Translations under genes and position numbers: made by a program
NCBI GenBank assembly: GCA_000509225.1
Contig: BAOK01000002.1
Span: forward strand, 4,496-68,495
Direction of reading: 5' to 3'
Length of the DNA: 64,000 nucleotides
Origin: Parvibaculaceae bacterium Mf 1.05b.01
GTDB taxonomy: Bacteria > Pseudomonadota > Alphaproteobacteria > Parvibaculales > Parvibaculaceae
Shown: positions 9,185 to 17,819 of the stretch, in pieces
Position numbering within the stretch: the stretch's first letter is position 1
Layout: each line of letters begins with the position of its first letter
Notes under the pieces: generated by a model
The model's input: only the letters and a program-made list of their open reading frames with translations
Database searches by the model: none
Told to the model about the DNA's origin: nothing

Positions 9185-9700
9185 ATGCCAAAACATCCAA
9201 AGCCACTTGCCATCGCAATCCTCGATACACCAATCGGGCCCATTCGCGTCGCAGCCCACTCCGGTGGTCTCGCACGAGTTCTGTTCGACACACAAAAAGA
9301 AGAGGTGCTTGAAGAAGACCCCAATCCGTCGGACGAGGCCAAGCAACATCTTGAAGCTGCACTTAAAGCACTTAAAGAATATTTCGCCGACGAACGTCAG
9401 AGTTTTGACGACCTGACTCTGGCACCAGAGGGCACCGATTTTCAGCTCAGTGTCTGGCATGCCCTTTTGAATATTGGATATGGCGACACGTGCGCTTATC
9501 GGGACATCGCCACCTCAATTGGCAATCCGAAAGCGGTCCGTGCTGTAGGCCTTGCCAACGGCAAAAACCCGATCCCAGTCATTGTTCCCTGTCACCGGGT
9601 GATCGGTGCCAATGGCACCCTTACCGGCTTTGGCGGCGGGCTGCCGGCCAAGAAATGGCTGTTAGAGCATGAAGGGGCACTCGCGGGGTCTCTTATTTAG
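9185..9700 (+). CDS. ogt: Methylated-DNA--[protein]-cysteine S-methyltransferase
   Basis: The 171-residue protein directly reverses O6-methylguanine in DNA by transfer of the methyl group to its own cysteine. The active-site motif PCHRV is present with C136 as acceptor, followed by the characteristic LTGFGGGLPAKKWLLEHE. The length is typical of stand-alone Ogt proteins. It follows the Ada-AlkA gene by 9 bases, making a two-gene adaptive-response operon. The Ada C-terminal domain missing from the fusion is functionally supplied by this gene. Confidence 0.93.
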   Translation: MPKHPKPLAIAILDTPIGPIRVAAHSGGLARVLFDTQKEEVLEEDPNPSDEAKQHLEAALKALKEYFADERQSFDDLTLAPEGTDFQLSVWHALLNIGYGDTCAYRDIATSIGNPKAVRAVGLANGKNPIPVIVPCHRVIGANGTLTGFGGGLPAKKWLLEHEGALAGSLI

Positions 9701-9736
9701 CGGTATGATGCTCCCCTGATTCATTTTGAAGACTGG

Positions 9737-9830
9737 TTTTGATTGGATCAAAATCAATCTCCAAAATTATTTTGTCGCGTTTTCGGACGGATAACCCCAA
9801 GTCTGACTTGGCACTTATCCTGAAAACGCT
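9737..9830. repeat. Dispersed intergenic palindromic element
   Basis: An inverted repeat TTTTGAT-TGG-ATCAAAA (9737-9753) is followed at 9776 by CGCGTTTTCGGACGGA, and the element closes with CTGAAAACGCT at 9830. The core recurs exactly at 63974-63989, and related elements lie near 27107 and 58195-58421. The type is common between genes in Hyphomicrobiales-like genomes and has no known function. Confidence 0.6.
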
Positions 9831-9848
9831 TGAGGGGAGTTGCGTCAC

Positions 9849-10031
9849 ATGATTGATCTTCAGTTTAACGGCCTGTTTGGGCTGCTCATTCTGATCGCTG
9901 ATATTTATGCGATCGTGAAGACCGTGCAGAGCAACGCAGAGACACTCACCAAAGTCTTGTGGATCGTTGTGATCCTGTTCCTGCCACTGCTGGGCGTCAT
10001 CCTCTGGTACTTCTTCGGCCCGCGCGGATAA
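9849..10031 (+). CDS. Small membrane protein with PLD-nuclease N-terminal (PLDc_N)-like domain
   Basis: The 60-residue protein has two hydrophobic helices (about 6-24 and 33-55) and ends in WYFFGPRG, the pattern of the PLDc_N family found alone or in front of cardiolipin synthases. ATG at 9849 is preferred over the in-frame TTG at 9840, because GAGGGGAG at 9831-9839 sits the right distance from the ATG and directly abuts the TTG. Function unknown. It ends one base before the convergent bioD gene. Confidence 0.75.
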   Translation: MIDLQFNGLFGLLILIADIYAIVKTVQSNAETLTKVLWIVVILFLPLLGVILWYFFGPRG

Positions 10032-10703
10032 TCAATCCAAATATTGTGTGAGGTCAGGCGCTTCGGCTTCGTCAAGGCGGGGGACGATGGCAATGGGTAC
10101 GTTGCTTGCAAAGCGCTCCATGACCTCCACCGTCTCTTCGACTGGCACCGGGTTTACCTCAGACGTCGAGATCACAATGACGGCTGGGGTGAGGCCGCGC
10201 GCGTTTAGACTCTCTAGCGCTGTCAGCGTATGGCTGATGGTTCCAAGATAAGAGCCTACAACCAACACCACCCGAAGATCTGCCTTGTTCTTCAACGCAA
10301 CCATCCAATCAGCCATGGTTGTTTCCGGGTTGATGGGCACCAGAACACCACCGGCGCCTTCCACGAGCACATAGTCCTGATCTGTCGGCGCCACACAAAA
10401 ATCGATGAGCTCATCAAGCTTCATGGTTTGACCAACACGCATTGCCGCCATGTCCGGCGAAAGCGGAGGATCAAAACGCCACGGCGTAATGGCGGCAATA
10501 GCTTCTTCGCTGACATCTTCCCCCAGCGCCAAAAGCATCCGGCCTGAATCTGTTTCTTCTAGCGGCACACCTGCAAGGCCGCTCAACACGGGCTTCAAAG
10601 CCGCGACCTTCTTGCCCTTGGCAATAAGCTGACGGATCAGAATTTCACTGATCACCGTTTTGCCAATATCTGTTCCTGACGCAGTTACAAACAGGTGGGT
10701 CAT
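10032..10703 (-). CDS. bioD: Dethiobiotin synthetase
   Basis: The 223-residue protein closes the ureido ring of dethiobiotin from 7,8-diaminopelargonate with CO2 and ATP, the penultimate step of biotin synthesis. The N-terminal P-loop GTDIGKTV and the VEGAGGVLVP segment are typical. It overlaps bioF by ATGA (10700-10703), so it is translationally coupled to it. Its stop is directly adjacent to the convergent small membrane-protein gene. Confidence 0.93.
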   Translation of the reverse strand: MTHLFVTASGTDIGKTVISEILIRQLIAKGKKVAALKPVLSGLAGVPLEETDSGRMLLALGEDVSEEAIAAITPWRFDPPLSPDMAAMRVGQTMKLDELIDFCVAPTDQDYVLVEGAGGVLVPINPETTMADWMVALKNKADLRVVLVVGSYLGTISHTLTALESLNARGLTPAVIVISTSEVNPVPVEETVEVMERFASNVPIAIVPRLDEAEAPDLTQYLD

Positions 10704-11866
10704 TCAGCAGCTCGTTTGTTGAGGATTTGGGTACGCACAAGATCGGCCAGTCGATCAATGTCTTTGTCTTTGTGAAGGGCGGTAAAAGTGAAACGCAGAC
10801 GCGCGGTGCCCTTCGGTACAGTTGGCGGGCGAATGGCTGTCACCAGAAAGCCCTCTTCTTCGAGAAAGGCTGACGCTTTGAGCGTCGTCTCTGGATCGCC
10901 AAGCACTAGCGGAACAATTGGGCTCTCGGCAGCTGGTAAGTTAAGCGCTCTCGTAAAACGGTTCGCCTTCTCGACAGGCAAGGCAGCGTAGTCCGGCTCT
11001 GTCTCAATGATGTCTAGAGCTGCAATGGCAGCGGCCGCGCTCGCCGGAGGCAGTCCCGTTGAATAGATCAACGTTCTTGCGCGGGTGCGTAAAAGGTCAA
11101 TCACCGGCTGGCTTGCGCAAATGTAGCCACCATAGGAACCGATCGCTTTTGACAGCGTTCCCATTTGCAGGGGGACATCGGCTTTCGTTCCTGTCACGAA
11201 GCTGGAGCCTCGACCTTCGGCAAGGACGCCAATGCCATGGGCATCATCTGTCATCAACCAAGCATCATGCAATTTGGCCATCTCGGCCATTTCCGCAACC
11301 GGTGCCAGGTCCCCATCCATAGAAAAAACCCCGTCGGTGACGATAAGGCAATGTTTCGCCGCCGCGCGATGCGTTTCGAGGAGCTCGGTCAGGTGAGCCA
11401 TATCATTGTGTCTGAACCGAAAAGATGTGGCTCCAGAGAGATCCGTCCCTGACAGAAGACAGGAATGGGAGAGCTCATCTGCAAGGACCAGATCGCCCGG
11501 TTTCATCAAGGTTGGGATGATGCCCAGGTTGGCGAGATAACCTGACCCTAACACCACGCAGTCGTCGGTTTGCTTAAGCGCAGCAAGACGCCGCTCCAAT
11601 TCCGTAAAGATGGAATGGTTACCGGTCACAAGCCGCGAGGCACCAGAACTTGCGCCGCGCTCATCCAGGGCGTGTTTGGCTGCCTCGATGACCCGCGGGT
11701 CGTGGGCGAGGTTCAAATAGTCGTTGCAGCAGAAGGAGATCAGCGTCCGGCCATCCCGCACCACATAAGCCCCTGCATTCCGGTCGGTTTCTTTCAGGCG
11801 ACGGCGCAGGTTCCCGGCCTCCAACTCAGCCAGTTTCCGAAGCGCCATGTCGTCGAGCGAGCTCAT
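10700..11866 (-). CDS. bioF: 8-amino-7-oxononanoate synthase
   Basis: This 388-residue PLP enzyme condenses pimeloyl-thioester with alanine, the first dedicated step of biotin ring assembly. The PLP lysine lies in LSKAIGSYGG, and the DDAHGIGVLAEGRG and CCNDYLNLA segments are characteristic. It is the first gene of bioF-bioD, divergent from bioB across 235 bases. I saw neither a BioR-type TTATCTATAA box nor a BirA operator in that gap. Confidence 0.93.
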   Translation of the reverse strand: MSSLDDMALRKLAELEAGNLRRRLKETDRNAGAYVVRDGRTLISFCCNDYLNLAHDPRVIEAAKHALDERGASSGASRLVTGNHSIFTELERRLAALKQTDDCVVLGSGYLANLGIIPTLMKPGDLVLADELSHSCLLSGTDLSGATSFRFRHNDMAHLTELLETHRAAAKHCLIVTDGVFSMDGDLAPVAEMAEMAKLHDAWLMTDDAHGIGVLAEGRGSSFVTGTKADVPLQMGTLSKAIGSYGGYICASQPVIDLLRTRARTLIYSTGLPPASAAAAIAALDIIETEPDYAALPVEKANRFTRALNLPAAESPIVPLVLGDPETTLKASAFLEEEGFLVTAIRPPTVPKGTARLRFTFTALHKDKDIDRLADLVRTQILNKRAAE

Positions 11867-12101
11867 ATCACCTCAATCGCGTTTTCTTGGGATTTGGGGA
11901 CTTTCCAGCTGATTCCGGCGGTTTCCGTTGGGACACCCACTTTCTCCCAAAATCGGCGGCAAACCTGCGCGTTGCGCCTTCGCGAGTCAACCAAATCCGG
12001 TGTCACAATGCCCAAACTCTCTTGCTTGCAAATGAGCCCGTTCTGCCTATGCTCACGGTCAAAATGGCCCCGATAGCCCGTCTTGAAACAGGGAAGAGTT
12101 C

Positions 12102-13136
12102 ATGAATATTCAGACGCCCGTGTCCGAGCAGACCGCCGCTCCGCAGACCTCTAAGGCTCCGGGGACCACCGCCCTCCGCCATGATTGGTCGCGCGAGGAA
12201 GTTGAAGCGCTGTTTGCCCTTCCCTTCAATGATCTCATTTTCCGCGCCCAGACGGTGCACCGTGAATGGTTTGACCCAAACGAAGTGCAGAAAAGCATGC
12301 TCTTGTCAGTAAAGACAGGTGGCTGCCCTGAAGATTGCGGATATTGCTCCCAGAGTGCCAAATACGAGACCGGCCTTAGTGCTTCCAAACTGATGGAAGT
12401 TGAAAAGGTGCTGGATGGCGCGCGCCGCGCGAAAGAAGCGGGTGCCTCGCGCTATTGCATGGGTGCTGCCTGGCGCGAGCCAAAAGAGCGCGACATGGCA
12501 GCGATCGTTGCCATGATTAAGGGCGTTCGGGAGATGGGCATGGAAACCTGCATGACTCTTGGCATGCTGAGCCCTGAACAAACGATCCAGCTCAAAGATG
12601 CGGGCCTGGATTATTACAATCATAATATTGACACGTCTGAAGAGTTTTATCCGTCAATCATCACGACACGGACCTTCCAGGATCGCATCGACACGCTGGA
12701 GCGCGTTCGCGAAGCCGGCATCAATGTCTGCTCCGGCGGCATTCTGGGACTTGGCGAAGAACGTCAAGACCGCGCCGGTATGCTGATGGCTCTGGGCAAC
12801 CTTACCGAGCACCCTCAGTCTGTGCCGATCAACATGCTGATCCCGATTGAAGGCACACCTCTTGGTGAGAATGCCAAAATCGATGCCATTGAATTTGTGC
12901 GCACCATTGCGGTTGCCCGCATCATGATGCCTAAGTCCATCGTTCGCCTGTCAGCAGGCCGGGAATGGATGTCGGATGAAACGCAGGCACTGTGCTTCCT
13001 TGCTGGCGCAAACTCGATCTTCATTGGTGATGAGCTACTCACCACCAAAAACCCGGGGCAGGACAAAGACGAGGCATTGTTCGACAAGCTCGGCCTTGCG
13101 CCTATGCCAGCCCATCGGTGCCCTTCGGAAGTCTAG
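12102..13136 (+). CDS. bioB: Biotin synthase
   Basis: This 344-residue radical-SAM enzyme inserts sulphur into dethiobiotin. The CxxxCxxC cluster motif is C75, C79 and C82 ([13 protein letters not shown]), and the [19 protein letters not shown] and YYNHNIDTS segments of BioB follow. The ATG at 12102 has a GGAAG ribosome-binding site. It is divergent from bioF-bioD and convergent with the TetR gene. The 9-base gap between stops is part of a small stem (CTAGGC-N5-GCCTAG, 13134-13150) that includes both stop codons. Confidence 0.95.
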   Translation: MNIQTPVSEQTAAPQTSKAPGTTALRHDWSREEVEALFALPFNDLIFRAQTVHREWFDPNEVQKSMLLSVKTGGCPEDCGYCSQSAKYETGLSASKLMEVEKVLDGARRAKEAGASRYCMGAAWREPKERDMAAIVAMIKGVREMGMETCMTLGMLSPEQTIQLKDAGLDYYNHNIDTSEEFYPSIITTRTFQDRIDTLERVREAGINVCSGGILGLGEERQDRAGMLMALGNLTEHPQSVPINMLIPIEGTPLGENAKIDAIEFVRTIAVARIMMPKSIVRLSAGREWMSDETQALCFLAGANSIFIGDELLTTKNPGQDKDEALFDKLGLAPMPAHRCPSEV

Positions 13137-13145
13137 GCGCATTGC

Positions 13146-13763
13146 CTAGGTGACAATCACTTCCAATATCGTTGTAACGAGCTCATCGTGGAACCTTTTG
13201 CGTTCGGCGCGGGACCCTTTTCCACGTGGCGCGACCTGAAAAAGAGATCCATCCATAACGGTCGTGACAATCCGTGCCCTCTTTAACGCGTCGTCGGTTG
13301 ATGCTGTCCTATTCAACTCTTGCACCAGGTCTGCGACCTCCTGATAGAAATGTCGATAGTGCTTTTTGTGCAGAAGTCGAAAACGTTCCTGATGCAAGGC
13401 CAGCATGAAGGTGACCGCATAGACACGCCCCCCCGTCTGGCTCCAGTCCTCCAACAGTCGATGGACCATATGTGCAAGCCTGATCTTGGTCGTCCCTGAA
13501 CCAGCGATTGCTTCACGGACGGTGTTCAGGCTGCGCTCAAATTCCTGACGGACAATTTCTTCCAATAGGTCTTCCCGCACAGGGAAGTAATATTGGAGGT
13601 TCCCCAAGGTGATCTCAGCTTGCGCCGCGATGGTGCGGAGCACAAAAGCGTCATACCCCTCCTCAATCAGAAGATTCCGCCCGAGGGAGATGATTTCGGC
13701 GCGACGCTTCTGACCTTTGGTCAGCTTAATATCTTCATCAGAAGACAGGGGTTGCGCATCCAT
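13146..13763 (-). CDS. TetR-family transcriptional regulator
   Basis: The N-terminal helix-turn-helix (about residues 20-60: ILSLG-like helix, EGYDAFVLRTIAAQAEITLGN, then LQYYFPVREDLL) is clearly TetR type; the ligand domain is not recognisable. A longer frame begins at GTG 13784, but ATG 13763 has GGAAGG at good spacing and is preferred (205 residues). It is divergent from the acetyltransferase/deacetylase operon, and two operator-like palindromes lie between the two starts, so it probably represses itself and that operon. The ligand could be an amine or polyamine, judging from the neighbours; that is inference. Confidence 0.85.
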   Translation of the reverse strand: MDAQPLSSDEDIKLTKGQKRRAEIISLGRNLLIEEGYDAFVLRTIAAQAEITLGNLQYYFPVREDLLEEIVRQEFERSLNTVREAIAGSGTTKIRLAHMVHRLLEDWSQTGGRVYAVTFMLALHQERFRLLHKKHYRHFYQEVADLVQELNRTASTDDALKRARIVTTVMDGSLFQVAPRGKGSRAERKRFHDELVTTILEVIVT

Positions 13764-13786
13764 CTTGCCTTCCAGCCCTTGCACTT

Positions 13787-13805
13787 AATAGGTCGGCAAC
13801 CTATT
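13787..13805. promoter_or_regulatory. Operator-like palindrome 1, AATAGGT-N5-ACCTATT
   Basis: Perfect 7-base arms with a 5-base spacer lie 24 bases before the TetR start. A second, nearly identical palindrome is centred 31 bases away (three helical turns). This is the usual layout for an autoregulated TetR operator between divergent genes. Confidence 0.65.
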
Positions 13806-13817
13806 TTTATCGAAATT

Positions 13818-13836
13818 ATTAGGTTATTGACCTATT
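13818..13836. promoter_or_regulatory. Operator-like palindrome 2, ATTAGGT-N5-ACCTATT
   Basis: One mismatch separates it from palindrome 1. It ends 26 bases before the start of the acetyltransferase gene and probably overlaps the promoter of that operon. Confidence 0.6.
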
Positions 13837-13861
13837 TTAAGAAATTGAATGGGAGAGAGCA

Positions 13862-14497
13862 ATGAAAATCACCAACCCGGACAAACCAACCGCACAAACG
13901 TTCGCCGATCAGTATCCAGATCTTGTTCATCAGACTGGCGCTGCAACCTATAACTACCTTTTCGGGCCGGACCGTGTACTTTTTGACGCCTTTATGAAAC
14001 AGAGCTGGGTAGCGCCACAAAATCTTTTTTCCCATTCAGAAACAACAATCATTGCCGATGGATCGACCCTGCTGGGCATTGAGCTCGGTTATGGCGGAAG
14101 CGACTGGTACAAGTTTCACTCATCCGGTGGCGCTGTCATTGGCAAGCTCTTCGAAGAGGGACGTCTCGACGAAGAGAGTCTTGTTGCCTTGGGAGAGAGA
14201 TCAAACCTTATCAGCTACATGAACCCGCATATTCCCGATCACGCCTACTATATCACGGCATTGTCAGTCGCAGCTTCTGCGCGCGGAACAGGGCTTGGGG
14301 CCAAGCTGCTCACCAATGCCATCGAACGTGCACGCAAAGAGGGATATAAGGAACTCCATCTGGATGTCTTCTCTGACAACCCAGCCGTTAAGTTCTATCA
14401 ATCCATGGGCCTTACCTGCATGTCCGAAACCATTGCGCCCATCCCCTGCCGTGCGCACAATACACCGATGGAAATGCGAATGGTGATTGCCTTATGA
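13862..14497 (+). CDS. GNAT-family N-acetyltransferase
   Basis: In this 211-residue protein the C-terminal part (about 135-205) is a GNAT domain: the acetyl-CoA motif A is ARGTGLGAKLL, followed by the beta strand LHLDVFSDNPAVKFYQSMG. The ATG follows GGGAGAG. The stop overlaps the start of the deacetylase-like gene (ATGA, 14494-14497), giving tight coupling of an acetylating and a deacetylating enzyme under one TetR-controlled promoter. Substrate unknown; a polyamine or amine is plausible from the partner. Confidence 0.85.
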   Translation: MKITNPDKPTAQTFADQYPDLVHQTGAATYNYLFGPDRVLFDAFMKQSWVAPQNLFSHSETTIIADGSTLLGIELGYGGSDWYKFHSSGGAVIGKLFEEGRLDEESLVALGERSNLISYMNPHIPDHAYYITALSVAASARGTGLGAKLLTNAIERARKEGYKELHLDVFSDNPAVKFYQSMGLTCMSETIAPIPCRAHNTPMEMRMVIAL

Positions 14498-15537
14498 CGG
14501 CCTCTGAGATGCCTTACGTTTTTGCGGATGCGCAGACAAAACATGACCCAAAATTCTTTCTTGCAAGCGGGATCATCTCTGAGAATGAAGAGGTCCCGGC
14601 GCGCGCTGAAATTCTCGCCAAGGGTGCGGAGAAAGCGGGTCTTACCCGGGTGGCCCCTGAGGATTATGGGCTTGGCGTGATCAGCCGCTGCCATACGCCG
14701 GAATATCTGCAGTTTCTTAAAAACATTTATACCCGCTGGTCACGCAAACCCGGTGCACCTAAGGAAGTGATCCCCAATATTCACCCTCAACGTCGTGATT
14801 TTGGATACCCCGCCGCCGCTGACGGTCAGGTGGGCTATCACACAGCCGATACGTCTGCACCTATCGGCGCGCATACCTGGGAGAGTGCTTATTGGTCTGC
14901 TCAGGCAGCCGCGCATGCAGCCGAGCTTGTGTCGGGGGGAGCCGACAGCGCCTATGCGCTCTGCCGGCCGCCAGGGCACCATGCCATGCGCGATATTGCC
15001 GGTGGATTTTGTTACCTGAACAATTCCGGCATCGCGGCTGAGGAGCTGCGCCAACGGCATGAGCGCGTCGCTATCCTCGATATTGACGTGCACCACGGCA
15101 ACGGTACGCAAGACATCTTTTACGAACGTCCCGATGTTCTGACTGTCTCTCTTCACGTCGACCCGGTTCGCTTCTATCCCTTCTTCTGGGGTCATGCGGA
15201 TGAACGCGGTGATGGCGCGGGCCAGGGATATAATCTCAACATCCCGCTGCGCCGCAGGACGGCGGATGATGACTACCTGACAGCACTGGATCAAGCGCTG
15301 GAGCGGATCGACGCGTTTGCGCCAGGGGCGCTTGTCCTCGCACTTGGGTTGGATTCCTTTGAAGGCGATCCGTTTGAGGGGCTGTCAATTTCCACGCCCG
15401 GTTTTGCGCGCATCGCAGATGCCATATCAACACGCGGATACCCGACCGTGATTGTTCAGGAAGGCGGTTATATCTGCCCAGAACTTGGCGACAACCTCAC
15501 ATCCTTTCTGACCGGTTTCATCAACGCTCGAGATTGA
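14494..15537 (+). CDS. Acetylpolyamine amidohydrolase / histone-deacetylase-family hydrolase
   Basis: The 347 residues are close to the length of known bacterial acetylpolyamine amidohydrolases. Zinc-site and catalytic motifs are intact: RPPGHHAM (tandem histidines), ILDIDVHHGNGTQ (Asp and His metal ligands), LGLDSFEGDP (third ligand Asp) and the closing QEGGY tyrosine. It should remove acetyl groups from amines or acyl-lysines. It is coupled to the GNAT gene by ATGA overlap. Polyamine substrate is the family expectation, not shown here. Confidence 0.88.
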   Translation: MTASEMPYVFADAQTKHDPKFFLASGIISENEEVPARAEILAKGAEKAGLTRVAPEDYGLGVISRCHTPEYLQFLKNIYTRWSRKPGAPKEVIPNIHPQRRDFGYPAAADGQVGYHTADTSAPIGAHTWESAYWSAQAAAHAAELVSGGADSAYALCRPPGHHAMRDIAGGFCYLNNSGIAAEELRQRHERVAILDIDVHHGNGTQDIFYERPDVLTVSLHVDPVRFYPFFWGHADERGDGAGQGYNLNIPLRRRTADDDYLTALDQALERIDAFAPGALVLALGLDSFEGDPFEGLSISTPGFARIADAISTRGYPTVIVQEGGYICPELGDNLTSFLTGFINARD

Positions 15538-15552
15538 ACTGGAGAAAGACAG

Positions 15553-16263
15553 TTAGAGCCAGGCGAGCGCCTTTTTCAGAAAGGCTTGTCCATCGCGGGG
15601 CTGCCATTCCCCATGTGCCATGACGACCTGTTCAGTTGGCCAGTCCAAAATACGGGCCTTGGCCGCCCTGGCGGGTTTGCGGAAAATGAATGAGAGCCGC
15701 CATTCGAGCGGCGCATAGCCCCAGCCCTCGACGATCTTCCATCTGCGTGCAATCCAGCGCGCCCACGGCTTCCAATGCTCGCGAAGAAAAGCGTCACTGA
15801 AGTTTTCTGACAGGTCAGCAAGGATGGTGGTGGCAGAGGGCCTGTGATGGAAGACGATCTCGTCCAGAGCGGGGGACCCTTGCATCCAGACCTGATCAAT
15901 TTCATCCGTCCAATCCAATGGCGGGGTCTCTGTCAGCGCATTTTCAAACTCAAGCTCAGGGCATTTCGCCATTGTGGATGCGGGACCCCACACTTTTGCA
16001 GCCGGAAAAACGTCTGCCCACTCAGCCAAAAACAAGTAGTGGATTTTGTTTGGACTCACGAGATGCTCTACCGGGCCCAAGGCTTGAACAATGGCTCTCA
16101 GCTCCTCCGTCAGTTTGGTAGGAGACCAGACCCACAAGCCACCTGTCTGAAGACGCACAATGACGCAGCGTGTTGGATAGGGAAATCCATAAAAACTCAC
16201 GCAATCTCCGTCGAAAATCCAGATTTCATGTCCAATTTTCTGAAGCATTCTCTTTTGAGACAT
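15553..16263 (-). CDS. DUF4336 protein (metallo-beta-lactamase-like)
   Basis: The 236-residue protein has the family pattern of DUF4336: IWIFDGDCVSFYGFPYPTR near the start, then LWVWSPT and HLVSPNKIHYLFLAEW. Function unknown. The frame is open to a TTG at 16338, but ATG 16263 has GAGG eight bases upstream and aligns with the usual family start, so it is chosen. A further start at 16248 is possible. It is convergent with the deacetylase gene and divergent from bioA. Confidence 0.8.
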   Translation of the reverse strand: MSQKRMLQKIGHEIWIFDGDCVSFYGFPYPTRCVIVRLQTGGLWVWSPTKLTEELRAIVQALGPVEHLVSPNKIHYLFLAEWADVFPAAKVWGPASTMAKCPELEFENALTETPPLDWTDEIDQVWMQGSPALDEIVFHHRPSATTILADLSENFSDAFLREHWKPWARWIARRWKIVEGWGYAPLEWRLSFIFRKPARAAKARILDWPTEQVVMAHGEWQPRDGQAFLKKALAWL

Positions 16264-16336
16264 TTTGGGCCTCATGTGATTGAGCACTGCCATGGGCAAG
16301 CCTATGCCATCTGACGAAACTGTCCAGCATGTGGCC

Positions 16337-16350
16337 AAATAGACCTATTT
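16337..16350. promoter_or_regulatory. Palindrome AAATAG-AC-CTATTT between DUF4336 gene and bioA
   Basis: It contains one exact copy (16343-16349) of the ACCTATT half-site found in the TetR operators at 13787-13836, and a shortened opposite half. It lies between two divergent genes, 65 bases before bioA. It may be a weak extra site for the same regulator. Confidence 0.35.
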
Positions 16351-16414
16351 AGGAGTTGCACCTGCGACGGCCTCCCGCGACATTGCGGCCTCTGCTTTCT
16401 CAGCGAGGTGTCTC

Positions 16415-17719
16415 ATGGCCAGTTTCCCCCCAACAAACCCTGCCTATCCAACCCCGCCAGAATGGTTGAAGGAAGGTGCTCCTCACGTCTGGCTGCCCTA
16501 TGCGCAAATGCAGACAGTCCCGATGACCCTGCCAGCGGTCAAAACAGAAGGCGTGCGCATTACATTGGAGGACGGTCGGGAACTGATTGACGGTGTGTCG
16601 TCCTGGTGGACCGCAGCCCACGGATATAACCATCCGCATATCCGGGAGGCGGTGACCAAGCAACTTGAGCAGATGCCGCACATCATGCTCGGCGGTTTTG
16701 CCCATGAGCCAGCCTTTCGGTTGGCCAAGCGCCTTGCAGACATCCTCCCTGGGGATCTGAACCACACATTCTTCTCGGAGTCAGGGTCCGTCTCGGTTGA
16801 GATCGCCATGAAAATCGCCGTGCAATATTGGATCAACCAGGGCGTGCGCGGGCGCCATCATTTTGTCAGCTTCCGAGGCGGATACCATGGGGATACGTTG
16901 GGCACGATGGCGGTCTGCGATCCGGACGAAGGCATGCACAGTCTTTTTAAGGGCGTGATCCCAGAGCATCTGCTGACGGACATTCCTCGAGGCGCTGACA
17001 GTGAAGCCGTTTTCGATCAGTTCCTTAAGACCCATGCTGATGAAGTCGCTGCGGTAGTGATGGAGCCGCTCGTACAAGGTGCCGGGGGTATGCTTTTTCA
17101 TCCGCCTGAGACATTGCAGATCATCCGGCGTTGTTGTGACCGGCACAACGTGCTGCTCATTGTCGACGAAATCTTCACTGGCTTTGGCCGGACGGGAACC
17201 CTTTTCGCCTGTCACCAGGCCGACATTGTTCCTGACATTATGACGCTCTCCAAAGCCCTTACCGGGGGCACAATGGCGCTGGCAACAACAACTGCGCGCA
17301 CCCATGTTTTTGAGGCTTTCCTGAGTGACGACCCGGGCAAAGCCTTGATGCATGGCCCCACCTATACCGGCAACCCTCTGGCCTGCGCCGCAGCCAACGC
17401 AGCGCTTGATCTTTTCGAGCAGGAACCAAGGTTGGAGCAAGTTGGCCGGATTGAGGCGCAGCTCAAGAAGGAGCTGGAACCCGCACGCGCAGTAAATGGC
17501 GTCAAAGATGTCCGTGTGTTGGGTGCGATTGGGGTGATTGAGGTCGATGATCTGAAAGATACAGAGTGGCTGAAACGCCGCTTCATCGAAGAAGGTGTTT
17601 GGGTTCGTCCGTTTGCGAACATCATCTACACCACCCCGCCACTGGTGATCGATGAAGCCGACCTGAGGACACTCACTCAGGCAATGCTGCGCATCCTGGC
17701 TGAATGGGAGCAAAAATAG
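16415..17719 (+). CDS. bioA: Adenosylmethionine--8-amino-7-oxononanoate aminotransferase
   Basis: This 434-residue class III PLP aminotransferase makes 7,8-diaminopelargonate using SAM as amino donor. It has the family start HVWLPYAQM, the VSSWWTAAHGYNHP segment, DEIFTGFGRTGTLFA with the cofactor aspartate and the PLP lysine in MTLSKALTGG. ATG 16415 follows GAGGTG. It completes the bioA-B-D-F set in the window, but is separated from bioB by four unrelated genes. bioC and bioH were not seen. Confidence 0.94.
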   Translation: MASFPPTNPAYPTPPEWLKEGAPHVWLPYAQMQTVPMTLPAVKTEGVRITLEDGRELIDGVSSWWTAAHGYNHPHIREAVTKQLEQMPHIMLGGFAHEPAFRLAKRLADILPGDLNHTFFSESGSVSVEIAMKIAVQYWINQGVRGRHHFVSFRGGYHGDTLGTMAVCDPDEGMHSLFKGVIPEHLLTDIPRGADSEAVFDQFLKTHADEVAAVVMEPLVQGAGGMLFHPPETLQIIRRCCDRHNVLLIVDEIFTGFGRTGTLFACHQADIVPDIMTLSKALTGGTMALATTTARTHVFEAFLSDDPGKALMHGPTYTGNPLACAAANAALDLFEQEPRLEQVGRIEAQLKKELEPARAVNGVKDVRVLGAIGVIEVDDLKDTEWLKRRFIEEGVWVRPFANIIYTTPPLVIDEADLRTLTQAMLRILAEWEQK

Positions 17720-17819
17720 GCTTCTTCCCAGCGGAAAATCGCAAGAAACGGGCTTTTCCGGCTGCTTGGGCCTCTCAGCGCTATTGAGGCGCCATTGGGT
17801 AAAAGTTAATCTGGCCGGG

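Noticed and set aside
11867-12101. BioR or BirA operator between bioF and bioB
   Set aside because: No TTATCTATAA-type or BirA-type palindrome was found in the gap.
16264-16338. Upstream start (TTG 16338) for the DUF4336 protein
   Set aside because: It would overlap the palindrome at 16337-16350 and has no ribosome-binding site; ATG 16263 has GAGG at good spacing.
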